Origin: Merluccius polli | Taxonomy: Eukaryota > Chordata > Actinopteri > Gadiformes > Merlucciidae | Direction of reading: 5' to 3' | Assembly: GCA_030340625.1 (NCBI GenBank) | Contig: JAOPHQ010002282.1 | Location: 169,501 to 233,500, forward strand | DNA length: 64,000 nucleotides | Part shown: in pieces, positions 21,350 through 32,900 of the stretch | Numbering within the stretch: position 1 is the stretch's first letter | Layout of the letters: the number at the start of each line of letters is the position of its first letter | The notes under the pieces: generated by a model | The model's input: the letters and a program-made list of their open reading frames with translations, nothing else | The model's database searches: none | Told to the model about the DNA's origin: nothing | Translations under genes and position numbers: made by a program

Positions 21350-22306
21350 TTATTGTAGTTATTTTTTTAACTACGTTTTTTTAAATTATCTTTACTATTA
21401 AATATATTTTTTTTTATTACATTGTTACGACGATAGCCAGCAGGTGGAGATATGCAACAATTTGAATTAATTAGCATTTAGGAACCTTTTACCTTTTTTG
21501 ATTTTACCAGTGAAAAGTGGGACTATTTTACTTTGTATATATTTAGGGACAGCAGTTCTAGAAGAAGTTTAGCGCAATGTCGACACTCATTTTGTATTTA
21601 ATGTCAATAACAAATCTGTACTAAAACGGCCTCACACATTATAGTTCAGTACCCCCAATGTATTTTGTGGACAGAAGGGGGAGACAAATAGCTAGAGAGA
21701 CCGTAGATTCATCCTGCAACCTTGCAGACACAGAGGTAGGCAAAAACACATTCACCAACATTCACATACTCTAGATACAAATATATATCATGGATAAAAA
21801 TACATTAATAATTATGGCTACAAATATATGGCTATGTAATGTGTGCATAAAATACATAGTCTATGCACACACGCACACCTTTGTGACAACAAGTTTGATT
21901 TGTTGCGGGTCTTCTGAACATATGAAACTATACAGCAACTTACTATTATTATAAATGTGATGGTGTTGAAAGTGGTAGGTGTAATTAAACTTTGTGAGAT
22001 GGCCTCTTAACTTAGTGATAGGGATTGTCTACAGCTGGTAACTTCTCCGTATAGGGTTGTTTTCACTGCACACATTTATGATTGAGCCACAAGTGAGAAA
22101 GATCATTACAGATTTAGACAAGTCAGAATGTCACTTGGGGCCATGTCAAAGCAACTTCAGGTCCCAAGATCATCAGAGCAAACTAATTGGTCATAAGTAG
22201 TGGAAGAAGTGTTCTTTTTCCCAATGTCTGGAACCAAACCCAAACTGTCCAAATCAAAGTGTTGTATTATTAGGCCTATGATGTGCAGGATTTTGCACAT
22301 GGTCAT
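21350..22306. other. No gene recognised
   Basis: AT-rich sequence 5' of alkbh7 (which is read leftward). No repeat boundary or coding frame could be supported. Confidence 0.35.
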
Positions 22307-22315
22307 TCTGTACAA

Positions 22316-22794
22316 TAGCCTAGAAATCTAGACGCCCCTAGCGACAGCAAATTTAATTTGCAGCCAGGGGGGTCTAGCACTTCTCCGTCGGCTTTCTGTG
22401 CTGGAAACAGAAAATCTGTCAGACCAATCACAGCGTGAGGGGCGGAGTCGGAAGCCGGGCTACCATGACGACGGTTCCGTGTTAGAGGTAAACAATGGCT
22501 GCTGCTGCTGGCAAACAGCTGTCTTTCGACTCGGCTTTGGCCGCGACTCTTCAAGACTAAAGTTAACATTTTATTTCACTATTCTTCCACAATCCACCAT
22601 ACAGAACACTTCCCTATGGACTAATTCCCGTTGCTCTGACTACGTCACCTTCTTCGTTGCTCTGATTGGTTGTAGCGCTATCCTATTGCGTGCAGAGGGA
22701 ACTTGAAAGACAACCGTTTATCCCGCCCACACTGCCAATGGAGCACAGTGCCAGACCCTACATCTTTCTGATGTGGGTCTGGCTTGCCAGGCTA
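22316..22794. mobile_element. MULE-like MITE, copy 1 (9-bp duplication)
   Basis: Ends are TAGCCTAGAAATCTAGAC and GTCTGGCTTGCCAGGCTA (imperfect inverted repeat). The flanks are TCTGTACAA (22,307-22,315) and TCCGTACAA (22,795-22,803), nine bases with one mismatch. It is the inverted relative of 49,803-50,333. A nine-base duplication is the Mutator hallmark. Non-coding. Confidence 0.75.
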
Positions 22795-22803
22795 TCCGTA
22801 CAA

Positions 22804-23879
22804 TACAAGTTCTCACAACAAGGTTAAGGATCATCTGCTTAGCATTGAATTAAAGGAATAAAGTAAAACACACAACAGTGAAAATACAAAATATATAAAA
22901 CAGGCAGTAACAAAAAGGTAGTAAAAACAGCTATCAACACACACACACACACACACGAGAGAGAGAGAGAGCCTCTGCTCAGCGTATACCATCATGCCAT
23001 CTCCAATAAATGCATCTTCAAATCAACATCTACCTGTGTTGGAGGGCCCTAAGGTGGCAGGGGTAAACTGCCATAGTGATGTTTTTGTGAGTCCCTTGTT
23101 TGGAAGGATGCAAATGTTGCCTTCTTTGCCTCAGATGCAAATTTCAAAGTTGTAAAGGTAAAGTGAGTATAGTGTGTGTATAGTTATTGCCAGGGTGAGG
23201 TCATGGATCTTATCACAGGATGTAGCTAATGGCTTTTCCTGCTCTGTAATAATAGATAAGTCAGTAGATCCTCAAAATGGATAATGGACTGTACCCGTGA
23301 ACCAAATGCATCATGGACTGGCAAAACTGATGGAATGCACCCATGAACCCTACACAGATCAAGCTCCTATAGGCCCTACTTCACACCCGACTATGCCTAC
23401 TTCATTCTGTTTCAATCAATCTATTAACATACTTCAACATTGTCTGAATATCCCTGCTGGTTCAGTTGGTTGTTTCAGTTGTTTCCGCCAGGGCGAGGGA
23501 AGGAGAGAACCCTGTAGCAGGCAATAGAGGCCTATCCAGGGTTTAAAGCCAGTAACAGAATGCAAAGAAACTGCAGGGGAGCTATCAACACAGGTGACAG
23601 GAATCTTACTAGAAAGGACTTGACGTTTATAACAAAAGAACGATATGGGGTATGGCCGCATTATTGGGTGCGTGGATGTGTTTTGGCAACGCTTTGGTGG
23701 TTCTCAGCCTCAGCTGTAAGTTGCTTTGCAACAAAGAATTTGCTCAATGACTAATGTAAATGTTTATGTAGCACTGTCACAATAGCGTCCAATGTTAAAA
23801 TCATAGGGATAATAAGGCTCAGCTAGGGAATACTAGTGATTTGGATTCTACTGTGTGCTCTCTTTATGTACAGGGTTAG
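22804..23879. other. No gene recognised
   Basis: Apart from the CA/GA tract, no repeat ends, splice-bounded exons or domains were seen on either strand. Confidence 0.35.
22937..22971. repeat. (CA)n(GA)n microsatellite
   Basis: A run of CA followed by GA dinucleotides. Confidence 0.95.
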
Positions 23880-24448
23880 AAAATCTTTGGAAAATGACCA
23901 CGACCAGTCGAGCGACAAATGCCGTGCAACATAATGAGCCGGAAGAGGCATACACATGAGATGTCATTGAATCAGAAGGTGTGCAATCTAGTAGAAGGTG
24001 TGCGAAGTGCGAACAGTGCGTGTGCATAGAGAAGAGAAGAAAATGGTTCGTGTTTGTGCTTTTCCCGGCTGCGTTTGTCGCTCGACTGGTTGTGACTGTT
24101 TTCCAAAGATGGCGCCCGCTTGTTTTCGTGAAGGCACTGGCTTTCTAAACTTTCTTTTTAAAAAACTGTCTGTACACTTACAAAGTTCTCAATGCTTCGT
24201 TTTACATGTAGGGACCTCATTATGCTACCATGGAAGTGTGGTGCGATTTTGAGCCTTGTTAGTGGTATAGAATTGTGATTTATTTTACATGAATATCTGC
24301 CCCTACAGCTAGCATTATACGCTAATTAGCGGTTTTCGAGAACTTTGGTTCTATTCGACTAGAATGAAAACTGATCCCAGAGAACGGTCCAACTCGGTGG
24401 ACATGTGTTATGATCATATGGTCTCATTTTGCGGAATTGTCCTTTAAG
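23880..24448. mobile_element. MITE related to 18,012-18,763, copy 2 (left end missing)
   Basis: The right part matches copy 1 through CTGATCCCAGAGAACGGTCC and ends TTGCGGAATTGTCCTTT. The left terminal arm is absent. An internal plus-strand frame from 24,042 (MVRVCAFPGCVCRS) resembles the beginning of a THAP zinc finger, suggesting descent from a THAP-type (P-element-like) transposon. That is only an inference from 14 residues. Confidence 0.6.
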
Positions 24449-24544
24449 CCTAAATAAGAATCCTAATCTATTGGTGGTGTTTTGTGGCGATTCCCACCAC
24501 TCCAGGCCACACATTGACACAAGATGTTTTTCCTTCCGCAGACA

Positions 24545-26042
24545 TGTTAGATTGTTGAATGGATATGTGTATCTGGCCCTTGAACTCCAGTGCCTCTGCA
24601 ATCATTTCCACAGCCTCTTGAATCGAGACCTCATCTTCTTCGTCCACTGGATGAAAAAAGTGAATTATGTGTTAGATAAATGTTAAGATGAAGGATGTAC
24701 TCACAATCACAGACGTGATTTCTGGCTTGCATAGCCTTTCTGGCTATGCAAGCATTCCTCAACACTCAAACTCCACCTTTACAGCAGGGACTGTGAACCG
24801 CTAATTAGTCCAAATCCTTCCAATTTGGGGTGGCCCCACACCCCAACCTCGAAGCTTCAGCCTCGCCTAATGTGCAAAGTGCAATTTGTTGTGATGACGC
24901 TGCTGATATCAACCCCAGAGATAATGCAGGGTCCGTGCTTTCCTAATGGTTCTCATAACAAATATTTGATCTCATAGTGGCTTCAAAACACTACCGAGAA
25001 ACACAGAAATGCTTGAATCCTCCATTTCTCTTGGGATAATGTCATGTTAGAAATAACACAATATCTTGGCTTGAGCAGATTGCCTCATACATACAGTGCA
25101 GCATGTATAGGGGCAAGTTCGGCTTGTTAAATGTTAGGCCATAAACTATGCAATGGTTATATTTACCCGTCCAACGGTATTCCTATATTCTCTACATACA
25201 AACAAAGCATTTTACACCAAAGCAAACCAAGGGACAACTCTTACCAGAGAGAATAATAGGATCAACCTCATCATATTCCCTCAGTACCCAGAGCATTAGT
25301 CGGCCTATGTCCTAAAACATTAAAACACACAAACACACACACATTACTACTGCTACTGAATCACCTTACATATTTCATTATTTTGTATTGTTGTAAGTCC
25401 TGCTATACCGCTGGCGTGCCTTATCATGGAGAAGATTAACTGTCTCAGGGGCTTGCCAGAGCCCCACACATTCAAAGTTGTGTTATCCCCTTCAGTGAAT
25501 GGAACATAAGGTAGAGGTGTGAAGGCATATCGTGACAACATTGTTGCATTGTTGCTCAGAGTATGAATAACTCACATACTTCAAAAACAACAACCTTATA
25601 GTTAGGAAAATGAAGAATGATCATAAGGATTGATACCTCCAATTACCATTCACCCTCAAGATGAAACCCAGTGTTCATAGGTTGTAGTAGTAATTGATGA
25701 TATTATTGTGATTGATGAGTTAATAATGTATGATAGCATTGATCTGTTGTCTTAATGTATACACATTTCTTTTGGGGGGGGAGACTTTACCAATGTTGAA
25801 TTTAAATCTATCTATCGTAGTGCTTTGTTTCAAATTAAACAATTGCATTGATTGATTGTAAAGCAAGATTGTGGTAATTTGAAAGTTTTTGCACACATAC
25901 CGGTATGTGTGTGTGTGGTTTGTGTGTATTCATGATGGCTGTAAGCATGTGTCCTTCGTCCTCATTGAAGTTTTCATGTGGGCCAAACACGTTGTTGGGG
26001 ATGACTGCAGTGTATCTGTGACCATACTGGCCAAAGTACACT
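24545..26042 (-). pseudogene. GDP-L-fucose synthase-like gene remnant (four exons)
   Basis: Four minus-strand exon-like pieces follow the order of GDP-L-fucose synthase (GFUS/TSTA3), which makes GDP-fucose from GDP-mannose intermediates in the cytosol. Exon A, 26,042-25,901: QYGHRYTAVIPNNVFGPHEN then FNEDEGHML. Exon B, 25,489-about 25,425: LNVWGSGKPLRQLIFSM. Exon C, 25,311-25,245: DIGRLMLWVLREYDEVDPII. Exon D, 24,646-about 24,545: VDEEDEVSIQEAVEMIAEAL. C and D join perfectly across consensus sites. B ends in GATAAGG where GTAAGG is expected, A to B does not keep frame, and D has no good donor. The Rossmann N-terminus, the catalytic part and the last exon are absent. Probably a decayed or partial paralogue. 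Confidence 0.72.
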
Positions 26043-26095
26043 CTGTGAATACCAACAAACACACACACGCACACACACAAGCACGCACGCACATA
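25899..26095. repeat. (TG)n/(AC)n tracts around the remnant's exon A
   Basis: A TG-rich tract (25,905-25,930) and an AC-rich tract (26,060-26,095) flank exon A of the GDP-fucose-synthase remnant. The first has been read into the exon's 3' part. Confidence 0.8.
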
Positions 26096-26235
26096 CACCA
26101 AAGCGATTGTATATGTCCAGGCCTCAAATGTGCCCCACATGCACCATTGGCTTGTATTTCTGTCTAGAGCCACAATCATTTCAGTGGAAGGTGTTGGGTT
26201 CCGTACGAATGGCGATTATTTTGCATCACTCTGTT

Positions 26236-26560
26236 TACATAAGCTGTGTTTCCACCCAAAGTACCTGGAACTTTTAGTCCCAGGAACTACTGTTCAAGGA
26301 ACTAAAAGGTACTAAAAGGTCCGTCTTCACTCTTTTTAAATGGAATCCGTCAGATAGATTATGCGTTATGCAGACATACAATGATGGAAATTAACTAGGC
26401 TATACGTCGACATTCTAATGAATGTTTTTGTTGGGTATATGTATAATAATACTAGTATAATAGTAATAAACTTTATTTGTATACAGCATCTTCCATACAA
26501 GGCATGCAGAAGTGCTTTACAATAGTGATGCAGATCGGCTCTGACGCCAACTGAAACCAC
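26236..26560. other. Short-element debris, no gene
   Basis: 26,240-26,325 has the GTGTTTCCACC..AGGAACT.. pattern seen at ends of hAT-like MITEs. 26,455-26,520 contains AATAAACTTTATTTGTATACAGCATCTT-like sequence resembling a fish LINE/SINE tail. Both calls are tentative. Confidence 0.35.
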
Positions 26561-27299
26561 GAGCTGTGCTTAAGTGTCTTGTAAAGAGATATTTTGCAGA
26601 TTTTAAACCAGCTCTATGGCAATGCCATATTGAGAGGACTCAAGAGAGTACTGTAAAATCCTAAACCAACATAAATATACTGTAACCTAGGCTAATAAAA
26701 CAACTATTTTTCCATTTCTCGCCTGAGAACAAAACAATGTCTCCACATAATGACAAATCATTTCACGATTAACTACTAAACAATGACCAAAAAATGACTA
26801 CTAACATTTTAATGCTTCCAAAATGGCGATGTGACGTCGCGATGTACATGCCCCATTAGAAAAAGTTAGGAATTGTATGATTTTCATCAAAATAATGATA
26901 TCAAATATCATATATAATAAATGTGTTGATTCATATGATGTATTAATGATAATGATGGCAATGCCTAATGTCCGATACTTGTAGTGGAGCAGGCCTACAG
27001 CGCTGTGAGATCATGAAAGACAAAGAATATGTGATATATAGTAAACAATTTACAGAATCTGCATTATAACATCTCCCAAATGTGCATACATGAGATGCTG
27101 AATTTCCCTTAAAATGTTTATTTTAAATGTTAGTAACACATTTGTTAACGAATCAAAATGTAGGCAACTGATGAATACATATGTACATACATATGTATAA
27201 TATGTTGCGGTTAATGTGTAATGTTGAAGTTCATTTGCTAAAGACACAGCTCCCCTATCCATTGCAGCACCTTAATAATAACGTTTAATTATTTTTTTA
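26561..27299. other. No gene recognised
   Basis: AT-rich, no repeat boundaries or coding signs. Confidence 0.35.
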
Positions 27300-27362
27300 T
27301 ATATATCCTATATACACATATATATATACGTATATAAATATATATATATATATACAGGTGCA

Positions 27363-27393
<31 letters not shown>
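27300..27393. repeat. (TA)n-rich microsatellite
   Basis: Interrupted TA tracts, the longest at 27,367-27,393. Confidence 0.9.
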
Positions 27394-27395
<2 letters not shown>

Positions 27396-27396
<1 letters not shown>

Positions 27397-27535
27397 TGGT
27401 GGGCCGTTATCGGCGTTACCGCGCTGCGATAACGCAAGACTCTTATCGCGCGATAAAAAAATTATCGCCGTTAATCTATTCTCAAAGTTGGGTTGGGAGC
27501 TGGGTCTATACTGGATTTCCACCAAGGAAGGTAAG
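27396..27535. mobile_element. Possible hAT-like terminus
   Basis: TAGTGGTGGGCCGTTATCGG followed by CGTTA..TATCGCG repeats is a pattern I associate with ends of fish hAT elements. The opposite end was not found, so this is a fragment at best. Confidence 0.35.
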
Positions 27536-27569
27536 CGCCGCGGAACGGCTGCGTCCTCTGCCCAGCGAC

Positions 27570-27783
27570 CCCCCCCCCCCCGTCGGTCGTAGGTCTGGGC
27601 AGTGGCGCCTTAATGCACGGGCTTTTAAATATATATTTAAAAAAAAGATGATAAACGTCCGTATTCGCGGTGTCATTACTGCCCCCCCCCCCCCCCCGTC
27701 AACAATCGCGCACCTCTCCCCCTCCAGTCAACAATCGCGCACCCCCCGTCAACAATCGCGCACCTCTCCCCCTCCGGTCAACA
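27570..27783. repeat. GC-rich minisatellite with TCAACAATCGCGCACC units
   Basis: The motif GTCAACAATCGCGCACCTCT followed by CCCCCTCC occurs three to four times at 27,695-27,783, after two poly-C tracts. A GTCGGTCGTAGGTCTGGG core at about 27,580 is shared with the minisatellite at 14,541-14,748. Confidence 0.75.
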
Positions 27784-27918
27784 AATAACAGCATCAGGCT
27801 GTGATGGCAGCGGTGTTAGTAAACCTGTGCAAACAAACTACCGTCACTGGGATATCTGCTGTTTACATTTGTTAGGCTTTCCTGCACTTCCTTTACACAT
27901 CAGATAACAGACAATAAC

Positions 27919-28929
27919 GGACCTGGGCCGTCCGTTCCCGATAACGATGGATCCACGCTCATACGATCCTTCTTACGAATCATCTTTCGAACGATCGTTA
28001 TTTTTTCCGTGCGTTTCCCGAAACTCCTCTTAACATGAACGCGCGTGCACAGATCTAACGATCGATCGTAGCCTTGTAACTGTCCATTATACCAGGGTCT
28101 GGGTGAATACTCAATTCTGATTGGCTGGAGGGTGTCGGTTAAAAAGAACACCTACGAAAGACGTTGACGCAACGCCTGCATACGGGATATATTAAATAGT
28201 CCGCTCGACTTGTACAAATAAAAAAAACCTCACGATTTTAACTCTAAAACACATTAAAGTATTATTAATTGATTAAATATTTCTTTCTTTCGTAAGTGAC
28301 CATGGTATAAGCGGGATAATGCCCTTCGAGGTGTCCATTAACAGAACCGTTCACGCCTCCGCGTCGTCCATTCATTTCTGTTAATGGACACCTCGTCGGG
28401 CATTAACCCTTACGTATTGCAGCTAAGGCCGGGGTAGCATTAGGTGAGCCGGAGGATGGCGATGAAGACGATGACGACGAGGAAGATAAGGGTTTCAGGA
28501 AGACCTCCCTCAAAACTATGTGGCTGGTTTTGATACACGTAGAATAGTGATTGAAACTTTTTTCTAATCAATTGTTTCTAAGAATAGGCCGATTTGTAAC
28601 ATCGTCTTTATCAATCACCAAACTATAACAACTTAACGGCACACAATAGGCCCAGACGTGACACACCATTACCAATAACATAGACTAAGCTATATAGCCT
28701 ATCGTAACTTTAGCCTCAGTGGAGTCACCAGCTGGACATTCAGTGGTATTGGATGTGTTAAGACGCTCGTAGCGCTACGAGTACCCCTGGAGCTCTCGTT
28801 AGCTACGAGCGTCTTAACGACGGTCGTTACGCAAAGATGCTTTCGGGAAACGGGGTGAAAACTGTCTGATGGTCGTACGACGAACTTAACGAACCACTTA
28901 GGCTAACGATGCTTTCGGGAAACTGGGCC
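27919..28929. mobile_element. Non-autonomous DNA element with GGGCC..TTCCCGA ends
   Basis: The left end reads GGGCCGTCCGTTCCCGATAA and the right end TTTCGGGAAACTGGGCCC (inverted: GGGCCCAGTTTCCCGAAA). Motifs CGGGAAAC and CGTTA recur inward on both sides. Such ends recall ISL2EU/Harbinger-like fish elements, but I cannot assign it firmly. It contains the perfect-arm hairpin at 28,317-28,404. Confidence 0.5.
28317..28404. repeat. Hairpin with 29-bp arms
   Basis: AATGCCCTTCGAGGTGTCCA.. (left) and ..TGGACACCTCGTCGGGCATT (right) pair over 29 bp with two mismatches around a ~30-base loop. No coding frame. Confidence 0.85.
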
Positions 28930-29413
28930 CTGTTCTAGATATACCTGTGGCCACTCGTTTGTTCCACAACTTTAGGGCACTTTGCATTTGTAGCCTAGTT
29001 CTGGACCAAAACTGCTACGATAATAATAAGAGGCAGGGGCGTCATTAGACCTGGGCATTCGAGGCTATACCCCCGGATCTCTGTGCTGTGAAATAAAAAA
29101 ATAAATAAACATAATACTGATGAAAATAGCCCCGCAGAGTAGACTTTGATGTGGTTGCATTACCAGCAGCCACAGATGCAACATTGCAGCCAGTGAAAAC
29201 CGCAAAATTCTAAACATGTCCATAATGAGCCGATTTAGAATTATTTGTTGCAAAATGTTGCAAATTCAACGTCGGTATTCTTTCTTCTCGAAAGATCTAT
29301 GCATAGCGCGTGCATCACGTCGATATTGCTGTTTGTTTCGTGCTACTAGCTAGCCTTGGCTTTTAGTGAGATCAAAGTGTTGTTAAAGACAGTAATCAAA
29401 TATATTTAGTGAG

Positions 29414-29525
29414 ATGGATATACGAAGATTCTTTCAGAAAAAAAGGGCAGAGCAAGAACAAGACGTGGAGAGTGTGGCATCATCTCCCGCCTCAACCCCT
29501 GATGAGAACACTTCCATTAGTTCAG
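29414..29525 (+). CDS. hAT transposase exon 1 (orphan)
   Basis: ATG at 29,414, reading MDIRRFFQKKRAEQEQ and SPASTPDENTSIS, ending at a TCAG|GTTCGT donor. A short basic start followed by a low-complexity acidic/Ser stretch is typical of the first exon of ZMYM1-like hAT transposases. No later exon with the RNase-H core or hATC region was found before the right end of the element, so it is probably non-functional. Confidence 0.5.
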
Positions 29526-29928
29526 GTTCGTGAAAAGCAGCCAGCCTCATAGTGCTAGATAGCTTTTTGCTGGTCTGGTGTTACCATGTCTATGGGTCTG
29601 CACCTCACTAGCTGTAGCTTTAACGACACATTGCTTGAATAACTTAAAAAATATACACTTACTTATGTTTACAGGCTCTGTAGAATGGAATCACATTCTT
29701 CACCACCAGCAATAATTTCTTTGACAGTACTAGTTGCGCCAGTCTTTTTACACAGCAAGAGCTAGCTACCATAGGTTAGCCTGGATGCAGACTCATTAAT
29801 TCACTTTGAGATTCAAGCGAAATAAACTGAGTGGAGGGGCTAGGCAAATCATAGGTAGTACTAGGCTGAAAATTGCTGCTACATGTTTAAATCTTTTACA
29901 TGTTTTACATGTAATTAGAGTGGGACCT

Positions 29929-32900
29929 CCATCCATCCATCCATCTTCTTCCGCTTATCCGGGGTCGGGTCGCGGGGGCAGCAGTCTAAGCAGGGAAGCC
30001 CAGACTTCCCTTTCCCCAGCTACTTCGTCCAGCTCTTCCTGGGAGATCCCGAGGCGTTCCCAGGCCAGCCGAGAGACATAGTCTCTCCAGCGTGTCCTGG
30101 GTCTTCCCCGGGGTCTCCTACTAGTGGGACGTGCCCTGAACACCTCACCAGGGAGGCGTCCGGGAGGCATCCTAACTAGATGCCCGAGCCACCTCATCTG
30201 GCTCCTCTCAACGCGGAGGAGTAGCGGGTCTACTCCGAGCTCCTCCCGGATGACCGAGCTTCTCACCCTATCTCTAAGGGAGAGCCCAGCCACCCTGCGG
30301 AGGAAGCTCATTTCGGCCGCTTGTACTCGCGATCTCGTTCTTTCGGTCATTACCCAAAGCTCATGACCATAGGTGAGGGCAGGAACGTAGATCGACTGGT
30401 AAATCGAGAGCTTTGCCTTTCGGCTCAGCTCCCTCTTCACCACGACGGATCCGTGCAGAGTCCGCATTACTGCAGACGCCGCACCGATCCGCCTGTCGAT
30501 CTCCCGCTCCATCCTCCCCTCACTCGTGAACAAGACCCCGAGGTACTTGAACTCCGCCACTTGGGGCAGGATCTCATCCCCGACCCGGAGGGTGCACTCC
30601 ACCCTTTTCCGGTTGAGGACCATGGACTCGGAGGTGCTGATTCTCATCCCGACCGCTTCACACTCGGCTGCGAACCTGTCCAGCGAGAGTTGGAGGTCAC
30701 GGTCTGATGAAGCCATCAGGACCACATCATCCACAAAAAGCAGAGACCCAATCCTGAGGTCACCAAACTGGACCCCCTCAACGCCCTGGCTGTGCCTAGA
30801 AATCCTGTCCATAAAAATTATGAACAGGATCGGTGACAAAGGGCAGCCCTGGCGGAGTCCAACCCTCACTGGAAACAAGTCCGACTTATAACCGGCAATG
30901 CGGACCAAGCTCTGACACCGGTCATACAGGGAACGGACAGCCCGTATTAGGGGGTCTGATACCCCATACTCCCGGAGAACCCCCCACAGGACTCCCCGAG
31001 GGACACGGTCGAATGCCTTCTCCAAGTCCACAAAGCACATGTGGACTGGTTGGGCAAACTCCCATGCACCCTCAAGGATCCTGCAGAGGGTGTAGAGCTG
31101 GTCCACTGTTCCACGGCCTGGACGAAAACCACATTGCTCCTCCTGAATCCGAGGTTCGACTATCCGACGGACCCTCCTCTCCAGCACCCCTGAATAGACC
31201 TTACCAGGGAGGCTGAGGAGTGTGATCCCCCTGTAGTTGGAACACACCCTCCGGTCCCCCTTCTTAAAAAGAGGGACCACCACCCCAGTCTGCCAATCCA
31301 GGGGCACTGCCCCCGATGTCCACGCGATGCTGCAGAGTCGTGTCAACCAAGACAGCCCCACAACATCCAGGGCCTTAAGGAACTCCGGGCGGACCTCATC
31401 CACCCCCGGGGCCCTGCCACCGAGGAGCTTCCTGACCACCTCGGCAACCTCAGCCCCAGAGATAGGAGGGCCCACACCCGAGTCCCCAGGCCCTGCTTCC
31501 TTACCGGAAGGCGTGTCGGTGGGATTGAGGAGGTCTTGGAAGTATTCCTTCCACCGATCCACAACGTCCCGAGTCGAGGTCAGCAGCGCACCGTCTCCAC
31601 CATACACAGTGTTGACGATGCACTGCTTCCCCCTCCTGAGACGCCGGATGGTGGTCCAGAACCTCTTCGAAGCCGTCCGGAAGTCGTTCTCCATGGCCTC
31701 ACCGAACTCCTCCCATGTCCAGGTTTTTGCCTCGGTAACCGCCACAGCTGCACTCCGCTTGGCCTGCCGGTACCTGCCTGCTGCCTCCGGAGTCCCACAG
31801 GCCAAAAAGGTCCTATAGGACTCCTTCTTCAGTTTGACGGCATCCCTCACCGCCGGTGTCCACCAGCGGGTTCGGGAATTGCCGCCATGGCAGGCACCGA
31901 CCACCTTGCAGCCACAGCTCTGGTCGGCCGCCTTAACAATGGAGGCACGGAACATGGCCCACTCGGACTCAATGTCCCCCGCCTCCCCCGGTACATGGTC
32001 AAAGCTCTCCCGGAGGTGTGAGTTGAAGCTCTCTCTGACAGGAGACTCTGCTAGACGTTCCCAGCAGACCCTCACGATACGTTTGGGTCTGCCAGGTCTG
32101 ACCGGCATTCTCCCCCACCATCGCAGCCAACTCACCACCAGGTGGTGATCAGTTGACAGCTCCGCCCCTCTCTTCGCCCGAGTGTCCAAGACATGCGGCC
32201 GCAAGTCCGACGACACGACTACAAAGTCGATCATCGAACTGCGGCCTAGGGTGTCCTGGTGCCAAGTGCACATATGGACACCCTTATGCTTGAACATGGT
32301 GTTCGTTATGGACAATCTGTGACGAGCACAGAAGTCCAATAACTGAACACCACTCGGGTTCAGATCGGGGTGCCGTTCCTCCCAATCACACCCCTCCAGG
32401 TCTCACTGTCGCTGCCAACGTGAGCGTTGAAGTCCCCCAGCAGAACGAGGGAATCCCCAGAGGGAGCACTTTCCAGCACCCCTTCCAAGGAGTCCAAAAA
32501 GGGTGGATACTCTGAACTGCTGTTTGGACCATAGGCACAAACAACAGTCAGGATCCGTCCCCCCACCCGAAGGCGGAGGGAAGCTACCCTCTCGTCTACC
32601 GGGGTAAACTCCAACATACTGGCACCAAGCCGGGGGGCAATAAGTATTGCCACCCCTGCCCGGCGCCTCTCACCAGTGGCAACTCCAGAGTGGAAGAGAG
32701 TCCAACCCCTCTCGAGAAGACTGGTTCCAGAGCCCTTGCTATGCGTCGAGGTGAGGCCGACTATATCTAGCCGGAACTTCTCAACCTCGCGCACCAGCTC
32801 AGCCTTCCCCACCAGAGAGGTGACGTTCCATGTCCCTAGAGCTAGCTTCTGCAGCCGAGGATCGGACCGCCAAGGTCCCCGCCTTTGGCCGCCGCCCAGC

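Noticed and set aside
25835..26179. 114-codon minus-strand frame taken as one gene
   Set aside because: Only its middle (26,042-25,901) is an exon of the GDP-fucose-synthase remnant; the rest is intron and CA/TG repeat.
30124..32148. Several long plus-strand open frames across 30.1-32.1 kb
   Set aside because: They are antisense shadows of the LINE reverse transcriptase on the minus strand, which has all expected motifs.
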